This document shows positions 11,390 to 23,800 of a stretch of 64,000 bases of DNA, piece after piece. Origin of the DNA: Stictocephala bisonia (taxonomy: Eukaryota; Arthropoda; Insecta; Hemiptera; Membracidae). The notes under the pieces are model-generated. The model made no database searches, had not been told where the DNA came from, and saw only the letters and a program-made list of their open reading frames with translations. The stretch is from the NCBI GenBank assembly GCA_035578905.1, contig JAQJVL010000744.1, positions 124,001 through 188,000 of the forward strand, in the 5' to 3' direction. Numbering within the stretch: the stretch's first letter is position 1; the number at the start of each line of letters is the position of its first letter. Made by a program: the position numbers and the translations under genes.

Positions 11390-14300
11390 ACATGTAGTTC
11401 AGATGAATGGAACATTGTTTATTCGCAAAGCAGGCTGACTTGAGGTTAAATCAATGTCCACAAATTTTCCACCAGCATAATTTTGTGTAGGCCCAGCCTT
11501 GTTGTAGGGATTGAATCATATATTTGATAATGGTAGTGATGTAGTGCGACCAGTTCGCAATCTTTGTGTAGGGGATACGAGAGTGAGTTATCCGTTGTAT
11601 GACGACCTAGCCTGTTTAGAAAGAGTTAACGGTTTTTGTAAAACTGTCTATGTTGTTAGATGTTACGTGGCTAAAGGCCACTTACTTTTTAACCTATTTT
11701 GATGTTATAATTAATTTCTAATTGTTTTCTAAAACGGTTGTTTGACTGTTATTATGATTTTATCATTCCATTTTAACCCCTTTGTATAATTTAATTTACT
11801 CCTAATTTCAATGATATTTTATACAGGGTAATATTATCCATTATAAATATTTTATTGTTTGTTGGTATGTTTTACTTAGTTGATTTAATTTTATTCTCCT
11901 ATTAATTAGGCTGTTGACCATTCGGCTGTTTTGAAATTTTACTAATTTTTAGCATTTACTGCTGAAATGTAAGACTTACTACTGTTTTACTCGTCTATTA
12001 ATCTCGAAGAGGTTGTTTTATACCTCTAGTGCTAGATTATTGTGTCTTATCAAACTTTTCGTCAAGAATAAACAATCTTTAGTTCAATTCTCCACAAATT
12101 GGCTCAAATAATTTACGATTGAATGGGTACTGTTAATTTATTAGTATTTTTCTTTTGTACTTGTAAAATTTTCAAAAGAAAAACAACACTATAGGAAATG
12201 TTGCTGCATATTCGTAAGCTTTGTAGGTATTAAAATGTACTAAGTTTTAAACGTTTATTTATTAACAAATTAAATATACATATTCTAACAATGTTATAAT
12301 CGATGTTTGTTGGGTAATTATTGGATACTGAGTTTTGTTTAAATATTTCTTTAAACATTCATTAAGTTGTACATGTTTTTAAGTTGTTTTTATATTTTGA
12401 ATAAAACCTACTAATATCCTCAGTTGTTATAAATTAACGTATAGTTGGTATACATAAATGTAACTGATCAGCATATTACACTGCTATCCAAGTTTATCAC
12501 ATATGCGATCCTATTTGATGATAAGGCATTGTGGAATTTGATCTCGTATGGCTACATAGTTTGATAACGGTTGCTACTTATAATGATTACTGGAGGTAGC
12601 CCAGCCCTTACGCTTACAATGATATTAACCCATTCACCCTTAGTTACCTGTACAATGGAATCGACCCACCTCAACAGACTCACTCAAACAGAGGTATTGG
12701 GCCATCCATCCACCACTACACGTACGATGTTATTTTCCATCGTATAAATCTTCTAGTCTGAGGAAGGTTAACGTTTAACGTTGTTTACCGAATACGATCA
12801 CCATAATATTTTGTTATGTTGAACTTTTATTGTAAGAAATTTGCGTTATGTGACGTTTACTTGTATTATATTACTTAGCATTGCTTAAAAAAAGGGGTAT
12901 AACTAACATTGCAGAAAAAGATAAGATTCATTAAATGACTGACTTATTATAGGTGTATATTTATTATGAGAGTACATTTAAACTATATATTATATCTCTT
13001 TCAATCATATACCTATCAGAATATATAAAGTGTACAACACTCATCACTTTACCAGAATCTTCACATAGGTTCATGTTGTATGATCTGGGTAGGTGGAGAG
13101 CAGTTACTTATGTACGTGTGTGGGGAGATGAGTGGTGGCTTGATACAAGACCTAGTAACTGGTGGGTGGTTCAAACACTATGCAGATTAGAATTATTGAA
13201 AATATTCAAGCAATTGTTAAAGATATTTTATACACTAGTTTTTTTAAGGTAATATGGAAAATATGAAAAATTAATTATTTAATTTCTTAGTATAAAATAT
13301 CCTTACAACTAATGAGCATACAAGACTTTATTTTGATATCATACAAAAATATTTACTCATTTAAAATTAATTCAAAATATTTAAAATGTTTCATTCTCCT
13401 CGCAATTTATACATAAAATAATTAATTTTACGTATCAAGTACGAAATAACATCAGCTTCATTAACTTAAATATGAATGTATTATCTATTTTAAAGTCGTA
13501 GTTTAGTACAGTTATCAAACACTACATTGAAATATTGTATCGTTAAAAACATTGTCATTACAAGACTATTGCAATATTGAATAATGTCCAAATATCAAGA
13601 TGTATTGTATATCTAACAATTATTTATTTTATCATTTTAATATTAAGTATGTTTACACGATATGTTTGTAATATACCATATCTGCCATTATTCATTTTTC
13701 TTTTCGATATTAAATATTAAGTATAGCATATCTTACCTTTTGTTGTTATAAGCAAATGTTATATTTATTTCCTCCTTATCCGTGTTAAATTATTCACACG
13801 TTAACATTTCTTATTTTATTTCAATTCATTGTTATTTCTAGTAAGAATGTTATTTGAAGCACTGCCGATGGAAACATTTTTTTCTAGAAAATTAATAGAC
13901 ATTTACTGTTTCATTCTAAGTTTTACTGTATGTAAGTTTATATATTTTTACTATTCGTATGAATATTTATATTTATTATTAGCCTGGACATGAGAGATAA
14001 GGAAGGACTTGGCCAGTAGGACTGGAAACCCGTTTACACTAAGCCACCTGAGGCTTTCACTAAGCCATCTGGACAGGATAAACTCTCAGACTGTTTTTAG
14101 ATGTACCTCCGTCTGTTGTTTGGCAAGGCAGCATTAAAATAGGTGTCTCTAAACGTTTGTTAATGTTACTCCCAAAAAAACTACAATGTAACTATGTAAT
14201 GTCCATCAATTCATGTTTCTAAAATTTTCAAAATGAAAAAATTATTTTTACCAATATTTAATTAGTAACTTAAAAACAAAAATTATATAAATTACATGTA

Positions 14301-16603
14301 TGATGGCAAAATATTATCTGTGGCGTCATGAAATTTTATAAAAAAGATTCAAAACCTATTTAAGAAAATTAAAAACATTTATGTTAGGTATGAAGTGCTT
14401 AGCAAATGCAACCAGTTTTCATGTAGTCATCGTTTTGCAGACCTTTTAGTTACAAAAATATAACAATAACTTACTGAAATTGTGTTACTGTAATAAAATA
14501 ATAGGTTAAGAATATTTTGAACTAAGAAGAACAATAATGGAATAACATCACTAAACTTTAATAATATTTACTCGTAAACATAGGAATAGAACATTTCTGA
14601 TATATTTACATGTTAATATTACTCGCACACATAGGGATAGAACATTTCTAATATATTTACATGTTTAAATATTATTTTACATTTTAATTTTTTTAATTAT
14701 TATATTGCTGTTCACTCAATGCCAATTTATTTATATTTGCTCTAACGAACTGTGTGTTGATTTGAAGGAAAAATAAATAAAGCTATTACACTAAAGCGCC
14801 TTAAATACAACTGAAGTTTATTATTATGTCATTGCTGTCGTACACATATATCGTACCGTACTTGATACTCATATTAAATTGAATTGTTATTATTTATGAC
14901 GCATTATATGTTAATCAGCTTTGATTTTATAAAATAGAATACAAATAATATACACACTTGTGTAATGTATTTTTTAATTTATACATCGCCTTCAATGTTA
15001 TGACCACTTATATCTTTATTAGTTGAAATTATAATAATATTAGTTATATTGGTTTAAAATAATCCTTTTTCCATTTTATACTGATTTTTTATATTCTTTC
15101 ATGGCTTACATATTTCTCTCCATCAGAAACTAGTAATTTATGTTTGTGAGGAATTTATTAATTTATTTTACTACAATAATTTAATGTATTAGTATTCCTT
15201 TTAATTATTTATTTTTAAATTTTAGAACCTTTATTTGATTATAATCATTTTGCTTTGGCGTTAACTCCTCTTTTGGATATCTTTTTTCTTCTTTCAATTT
15301 TATTTCTCCCTTCTTGTAGTCATATATACAAGGAGCGTCAGTTGTTGTTTTTAATAGAAATCTGAATTTAATCTTTATAAATCCTAAATTATTTATAACA
15401 CAAGCCTTTAGTTGGTAATATGTAAATAAATACTAAAAATAAAATGTTCGATAAATATTACTGAATTTTCCTTAACACAGAGAAAATTAGAACACTTAAG
15501 GTTTATTTTGTGCAGTCCGTAATTATTATTCATATTTATAAATATTATTTAAACTGATCATTTACAGAATAATTTAAGCTTCCTTAGTAAAACATCTTGA
15601 TTGGTTCACATTTCGATCTTCCTCACTAATAGTGTACACAATCATTTTCCTATCACTCGTTACCTGCTCACCAAGCTATTCAGCTAATAGTTTTTATGGC
15701 GCTTTCTCCTTCTTAATCATCTGTTACACAACTCAGTCTCGGTCAAGGTGATGTTTTATCGTCACACCAAACCGGTTCCTGAACAGCTGAGTATATAACT
15801 GCCCATCACAGACATGTAACTGACTAACCTTGTACAGATTGGATAATATATGTGGTTTATTTCTCAATGGAAATGAAAATGGAGTATTAATTGAATTTTT
15901 TTTTTATTATCTTGTATTATTAACAAACTAACTAGCTTGACAACAAAGAATAAAACACAGATAAACTAATTGAAAAGATATACTACGATTAAATTATCTT
16001 TTCATTTTTAACTTTTTTTATCAGGAGGAATAACTGTCTTAAAACTTTTAGTCCTCCTATTATTTGGTTATACGCTCACATCTGTTAATAAAAGTAAAAT
16101 AAGAAAGTAATTGACTACATTGTAACGTGTATTTATACTTCATAAACTGTCATTTCCCGATATTTTCTTAATAATTAAATGATTGACTTTTTCAGCAAAT
16201 AAGAACTTTATAGCCTGTGCCCTGAGATAATCATCAAAGTGGTACAATATTTAACATTGCGTACATTCTGCAAGTGGTACCTTATTATAGTTGAAAAAAG
16301 TACGTTATGGAATCTATAATAATTACATGATAAAAGTGTTGTTTATGAATCCTTTCACCTACAATTATTTGTTTAAAAGCAGTATTACATTTAAATATCG
16401 CTAAAAAAGTAACGTTTAGATTTTTTTCCGTGTGACAAATACAACTGTTCATCCTACCCTTAAAGCCAAAAGAAACTAAGTGTTTTTTTAATACTACATT
16501 AATAATAATATCTACGTATTTATTTTACTATTTTGTAAATTGAACATCATTCAGTCTACTAACACACAATTTTCCAAAAACGTATATTGCACTATTACAC
16601 TAC

Positions 16604-16667
<64 letters not shown>

Positions 16668-17357
16668 AGCAAAATAAGTAAACAAAATCAAGCTAAATTT
16701 AAAATAATATTAAAAAAAAATTTAATTCAGAAATGGCAGATTCTGAGACATCCAACCATTTAATAAAGCAAAGTTGTGAACCAGAAATCAGAATTCACCC
16801 GCATTTTTTACTGGTATCTACAACGATTGAATATATTTTTTAATTAAGAATGAGTTATGTTCTAAGTTAAAAAACTATTTTTTTTTAAATGATCACTCGT
16901 GTCAAGTACAGATAACCTACACAGATGGTCATCAGTATAAAGTTACATTTTATAAATTTAGAATAATAAGTAAATATTACATATTTATTTGGCTGTTACG
17001 TTGGTAATACTTCGTTCAGTATACCAACACACTATTTCCGCACGTCTTTCTTTACCTTAGGACATCGGTGTTTTTATGATATTTAGTGCAGCTGAAATTA
17101 GTATTACTCACATGAGCCTCACTGATCCGGAATAATTGTTTGCTTTTATTAGTTTTTCATTTTTATAAGTTTAGATGGGCTAAAGACAATTACATTCCAT
17201 TTCAAGACCTTAGCAAAACAGTGGTGGTTTCGTTCACGCGTAAAGCTAATCCGTCATTCTTCTTTTATGGCATTACTGACTGTAGTGGGCTGTTCGTGAT
17301 CTTGCGTACTCGTAGACTCCAAGTAATCTTCTCTGAACACATAAATGACTAATTTTC
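11390..17357. other. No gene recognised; A+T-rich noncoding
   Basis: Open frames here are short and have no recognisable family signature. Decayed copies of the G-rich minisatellite lie at about 12625-12735 (C-rich sense) and 13080-13175 (G-rich sense). A TA microsatellite fills 16610-16665. A less A+T-rich patch at 13980-14130 and another at 15590-15830 are unidentified. Confidence 0.6.
16610..16665. repeat. (TA)n microsatellite
   Basis: An uninterrupted run of about 28 TA units. Confidence 0.98.
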
Positions 17358-17429
17358 CTACCTTAAGTTTAGCATAAAGGGTTTATGACTAATATAAATA
17401 AATGAATTATTCAAACAAACACATTTTAT

Positions 17430-17562
17430 ATAGTTTATGTAATATTTTACTCTTTTTATATTCTTGGAAATCTTGTATTTACAATAAAATGTGAGTATAA
17501 AATTAATAAAGAAAGCCGTATGGCACCTACTTTTGCATACATGATTCATCTGTTCAGATTTA
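17430..17562 (-). pseudogene. Decayed copy of ELO terminal exon (downstream copy)
   Basis: Matches the second half of exon 7 at the DNA level. The stretch coding for [12 protein letters not shown] in the real exon aligns with AKVGAIR here, and the match continues in a shifted frame through AFFINF. The basic tail is also recognisable (IKRVK versus VRVKK). It lies about 214 bp downstream of the matching point in exon 7, in the same orientation. Confidence 0.6.
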
Positions 17563-17658
17563 TATTAGCAAAATTATGGGCCATATATGACCGTTATACA
17601 TAAATTAATTGAATAAATTAATTAAACCAATAAAATTAAATATAATTTATATAAGATT

Positions 17659-17838
17659 TCACTCTTTTTTTACTCTTACATCTCTTGATTTTACAATATA
17701 GTTCTGAATATAAAAGTTAATGAAGAAAGCCATGATAATGCCTACGTTAGCGATCCAGATGAAGTTGAAGGTTTGGGACACATCACATCCGTTGAGGTAG
17801 AGGTAGGAGAGATACGTGATTACTGCAGCAAACTGAGT
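17659..17838 (-). CDS. ELOVL: ELO exon 7 (terminal exon, stop TGA)
   Basis: 180 bp from acceptor atgttttag to a TGA at 17659-17661. It starts with TQF, which completes TRIQLTQ across the splice, and ends with the final membrane helix ([12 protein letters not shown]) and a basic tail. It is separated from exon 6 by a 7.85-kb intron that is mostly a Helitron. No AATAAA was found on the minus strand in the following 250 bases. Decayed copies of this exon lie on both sides. Confidence 0.92.
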   Translation of the reverse strand, partial: TQFAAVITYLSYLYLNGCDVSQTFNFIWIANVGIIMAFFINFYIQNYIVKSRDVRVKKE

Positions 17839-20800
17839 CTAAAACATAAATGAATGCTCTATATAGTATTCTAGATAATAATTATGTTTAACAATACTTC
17901 TTGGTAGGCTTTCCTATTGTTACAATGTATGTCTGAACATAAAATTTTATAAGGAAAGTTGCAGTAAATAGGATTGAAGGAGTGTGCTATCTCACACCCG
18001 TCTAAGTTAAGTTGGGCCATTTAGTTGTTTGCTATGGAAAACTGTGTTTAAAACATTTGTCACTGTCGGAAGTATAGCTGATCAGTATTACTTCCAGTGA
18101 TTGATTACATTTTAATTTTAGTATAAAATATTGAAAGAATAATATCAAACAATAAAATATAAAAGCCGTATTTGTTAGGCAAAGGAAATTTAAGTACTCA
18201 ACATTCACTTGTGTTGAACACAAATGTTCAGCCCTCATTAAAATGACGAGTACGCCTTTTTATTACATCATGTTTTAACTAGAACTTCTTTCATTTGTTT
18301 CATTCTCTAATTACCAATGGCAGATAAAACGTGCTACTTAGAAAGTCTTCTGTTGGTTTACATCTTCTATTGAGTTATTCTGTAAGACAAAACAAGTCTT
18401 TCAAATTAAAATTATATCTTATAAAAAGGCACGTTTCTTATGATAACATTTGTTGAATACTATGGGAAATGTTTCCCTTCCTTATCCCTGGTATATTCAG
18501 TTGATGAGTGTTGTACTACTGTATGGATAAACAATGCTTACATGAAACTGGTTAATGTCCAACTTAATAAGGTCATTAGAGATATACATAGCATTCTTAT
18601 TCTCTCCATGTCCTAGTTTTATATAATACTAGCCGAGTACCCGTGCTTTGCTACGGTTATTTACTTAATTACTTAGCGGCAAGTTAATTGATAATCATTA
18701 AAAAAATTATAAAATCGTGTGATGGAACACAAATGTAAATTATAAAATTTCTTTGTAGACAACGTTCTTTGTTTGACCCTGAGGTTGAAGGATCGTTAAA
18801 CTTTCCGAAGAGCTAACCCTTGAGCAAGCAACATATAATTGGCCATGAGACAAGCAGTCTTCCCTCAGATCAACGCCGGCCATTTTCAGAGACTGCTCTT
18901 GTGATTTATTTATTGTCATAGCAAAGCAGGGCTTCACAGGAAACAGCAGTCTCTTAAACTGAAAATGGTAATCCGATAGTATTAGGGGAATACGTGGAAT
19001 GAAGACTACTTCATCCTGGCCACATCCAGTGAATATTGTTGCTTCTATGACGTTTTTGTGCAACGCTTTTACTTGTAGCCTAGTGCCGTTGCAAAGCTTA
19101 GGTGGTACCAGGTTTCCTAGCAACATTATTGGAGCTCCAACGATAAGGTAAAGATTGTGAGGTGGAATGCCTGGAGGATTAAGCGTGTGAAAAACTCTAC
19201 TGGGTTGTGAACCGCATCTTCTACTTCTACCACAGAATCCACCGATTGGAAACATACAGTCTCATTTGGCAGTTTTTCCAATAATATATTATTGATACTT
19301 GTAGCAGTGTCATTCTTCGGTGTAAGGATAGCTCTTTCTCAAAACCAAGACAAATCATTTAAATAAACATTTTTTAAATCTGGGTAAATGTTTTCAGCCA
19401 ATGCATGCAAGTCACATACAACTTTACATAAGTCTGCTGTAATACTAACTTTGCCGTTTTTCTAAGGTAGATTTCCATTGCCGATCTTTAAATACAAATT
19501 TGAGAATTCTCCTGCATTTAAACTGCCTTTAATATGAACCCTCATATTTGTTTTCAAGGCAAAAACTTGGACTTTAGGACAAAGAATAGATCTCTTAAGG
19601 CAGGCTTTGACTTCATCAGCTCGAGTTCCTTTAGGTGCAACAGGCAAAGTTTGTCTGAAGTCTCCAGCCAATAAGAGCGTTACTCCACCCATCAGGTTTC
19701 TGTTATTTCTAATGTCTTGAAGAGATCTATCTAAAGCTTCAATTCCTGTCTTGTTGGCCATTGTGCATTCGTCCCAAATTATTAACTTGCAATATTTGAG
19801 AACCTCTGCCATGTAGCTTTGTTTTGAGATGTTACACATTGGAGTCTCAGAGTGGCGTAAGTTTAAAGGCAGTTTAAACGTAGAGTGAGCCGTCCTCCCT
19901 CCATCCAATAATGTTGCTGCTATACCTGAAGAAGCCACTGCAATTTCGATGTTCCTGTCTTTTCTTAATGAGGCTAAACAATTAGTTAAAAATGTCTTCC
20001 CTGTACCACCTGGTGCGTCAGGAAAAAACAGTCTTCCAGCTTCTGACTCAACGCTAGCCATTACTTCATTGTATACATCTTTCTGCTCGTCGTTAAGTTT
20101 TGGTAAGTTTTCTGAAACCAACTGAGATAAATGAATCGCGTTGTAAGAGAGTTCTTTTAAGTACTCGTGATTGACTGCAGTACTGTTTGGTCCTGGACTT
20201 GGAGAAGGAAGACCGAGCTGTTGAATTGATTGGTGGGACATCGAACGCACTAAGTTTTCTAATGACTGTAGGCATTTATTGTAAACAATGTTGTTTAGTG
20301 GTTCAAGTGGTAAATCAGGGCATTCATGTTGTATTTGTCTCTTAAAGTACTCTGACATACTCTTTCTGTGGTTTTCCCATAGTCCAAAAGGATTTGCTGA
20401 TTGACAAAATACCAAAATTACTGCGAAAAGTTGTTTGATTTTTTTAGGTGATTCCGACACAGCAGCTTCTTCCAAGGTTATGTCCCAGTTACTGTCATCT
20501 TCAAGTAAACCTAACGCTCTGCAGGCAGACTAAAAAGTGGGATGAACTACGCCAGATACCCTTTTAAGATCAATAAAACTTGTAGGCCCTTTAACTTCAT
20601 GAAGAAGCATGTGGAGATAGTAACATTCTATGTTGTTAGGGTATGCTGTGTAAACTCGACCCAGTACATGACCTTTTTTTATTCCTGGATGTCCTGGAAC
20701 GGCTTTGCCTTGTTTACGACGACTAAACTTGTTATTTTTCCAGTTATAGTAAGCAGGTGCTTCACTGTAAATTAGATTTCTGGCAAAACTGTCAGATTTT

Positions 20801-23800
20801 CAAAGCTCAAAGAATGTCAGAGGAGTCGTTTTTGGTGGATTCTGAAGCTTTTCTTGGACATTTTCGGGGTTGAAATAAACTCTCTGACCATTTTCAAGAT
20901 GTACAGCTAAATGCATTACAGGAGGATATCTTTCATGGACTGGGAAACAAAACATACGCCAAGCTGCTTCGGAACTACTGATGTAACGGCCTGCTTCATA
21001 GCTTGATACTTCGTCTCTCTCATTTTCCAAAACAAAATCTGCTTGATCACTGTCCTTGTTCACGTATTTACATTTGTATTTTATTGACTTGACAGAATTA
21101 CACAATTCCACGTTGATATGAGCTAAAAAGGTACGTGACAGAACAGGATTGTACGACACTACGCATGGACTGTCTAGGTCTACTCCATTTATGTTGACTG
21201 TGTAACCACCATTAGCTGGAGACCTTCGAAGGTACTGAGGGTAGCCATCGTCAGTAGTTTGGGTTTCTTTGGATAAGGGACATGGATATCTTTTGGAGCA
21301 TGCAGAATGAACTCCTATTTAAGTTGCCGCAAAGACCGTGGATCATCGTAGACTTGATAATTTCATGTAGTTCAGGGTTCATTTCAGGGTCGGGTATCTC
21401 AGCACTAATCAAATTATCTGTTCCGTCAGCCATAATCCTGTTTTTCAGCCACAGCAAAATGTTTACATGAGACAAGCCACACTTCTGCCACTCCACAGTA
21501 TACATTTAACACCTACTTTGGCCGAAAATTGAACTTTTAGTTAAAATATTAATCAGTGTTTTCACTTTCAAATGGAACACCCGAGCTATAATATCTTGTC
21601 TATCTTGAGGTTTTTGGCCGTCTTTTAAGGCAGCTCCAATTTCTATCCATTTCAAATTACACGTAAATGTTATGAAGAAATCAGGACGACCATAGTGACG
21701 AACATACGTCATGGCGTCCTGAGTTCTCTCGTGCATATAGCGCTGACCGCCAGTAAAACTGGATGGTAACACGACCATTTGTCCTATATCTGAAACGTTA
21801 GCATCCCTCTTACACATGTCGTCTTTAAGGTGAACATAATTTTCCGCTCGCAGCTTACTCTGATTAAATCTTATGAGATTTAGTCTCTCCGTCTCAATTT
21901 TAGCATACATATCAATCAAATACTGATTGAAAAGGCTGTGACACAGTAATAAGTAACTTCCATCGCCTTTTCTTTCCATTATTCTGTAAGCGTAAAAGTC
22001 GCAAGCTGAGAACTTTTTATTGAAAGGTACGTTAGATATCGGATCACGTTGTAAAATATTGATGGCTCTTGTACCTTAAAAGTTGGCATGAAATTTCCTT
22101 CGACCACCTCTTTAGCTCCGAATAAAGTCATTTGGAAACAGCCGTTATACTTTCTGATATTTGATAAAAAATGTTGAGACTGAGGGTGGTTGTTAGTAAG
22201 AAGACTATGGAGTGGTTCGGGAAGCTGTTGAATAGAACGAATATAAACCTTTTTATTGCTGCGGCATAAGCCAGGACTTTCTTCCTTCCACTTTTTTGCA
22301 TGGCACCACTTACATTCAATGTAGCCACCAAGAGAAGACAACCTTGCCATTACTGAAATGTGTGAGGCGTTCATATTTAAATCCAGATAAAGATTTTGTT
22401 TTCCATGGGATCAACTGCCTCTTTTCATTGTACCTTCGAACAGCTTCCTGATTAACTTCCACATGTCTAATTGAGTATTTAGCTCCCGAACACCTGTTAA
22501 CATCAGGATTGTTTATATTATAGGTTTTTACAGCCTCTCTAAGTAATTCCGGACTATTTTTTTTTTTTCACAGCCTCTCTATGAACTTCAGGGTTACTTT
22601 TACTGTACTTTTTCACAGCCTCTCTATTTACTTCCGGATTCCTTTTATGGTATTTTTTCACTGCTTCTCTGTTGATTTAGGGACATTTTTTGTTGTGTCT
22701 TTTTACGGACTCTCTATGTTTTTGCCTTTTGATTCTATCAGTAACTCTAGAACGTCGATTTTTTCTTCTTTTCTTACCAACACCTACATCAACAGTTGAG
22801 ATTATTTCGGAAGAAGAGGAAGTAATTAGGTCAGTACTGGATGTTACTTTAATATCACGTTTAACAGATTTTAACAAATAGTTAAGTGGCACATCATCGT
22901 CTGTGCCATCTTGAGCAGTTTGTTCATCATCAATATTTTCTGCGTATTCACTCCTACACAAAGTACAATTAATAGGCTTATCAACGACAGTTGTTGCAAC
23001 TGCATGTGTGTACTCAGGACAAAGAGGTTCAAAGTGGGCATGCATCATGGGTCCAGAACACTTAAATCGCAATATTGGCTTTTCCTGTTCATACTCATCA
23101 GGCTGTACAATCACCAAACCATCACGATAGATCACCAGATGGTAAGGGTATATTTCGCTAGCGGCCTGAATTTCACAGTGCGTTGCATATGTGGTGTAAA
23201 GAGACATGTCAGCACGGTATTCAGCTAAACCTCTATAAATGTTACCACATGGTATGCTCATGAAACCGGTGCCAGTTGCTACAAACGTACTCTACAACGC
23301 CTGTTTGCAGTTGTGGCGCATGGGAGACATTACCGTACATGAGGTAAGACAGGGAGTAAAAAAGCACGACCCATCAGCACCCACAGGTACAATACGATGA
23401 GGTACCATAACCCCATCAACATTAATATGTTCCAGAATATATTTTTACGTAGCAAAGTCAAATTTACAAAAAAAGAAGCTTAGAAACTGAGAATCAAAAA
23501 CAAAAATGTAGTTAAAAAAGGACAAATTAAAATATATTAGTTATCATCTTAAAAACTGAAAGAGTGATAGCCCTATATAAGCAACTTAAAAATTAAAATT
23601 AACATTTAGAAAAAATTATAGAATGCCAAATTGATCAAAATAGTATTAACTAAATTAGAAAGACTTTAAAGTAGAGAGTTAAAAACTAAGTAAGAAAATG
23701 AAAAGTAAAAATAAAAATATTTTTCTTCTATGAAAAGGCTAGGAGCAACAGCTATAGTAGGAAACACCTACCTAATAAAAACAGCAAAGTAGTTAAGAAA

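Noticed and set aside
15590..15830. Possible promoter with a TATA-like gtatataactgccc
   Set aside because: No coding exon could be found on either side, so the match may be chance.
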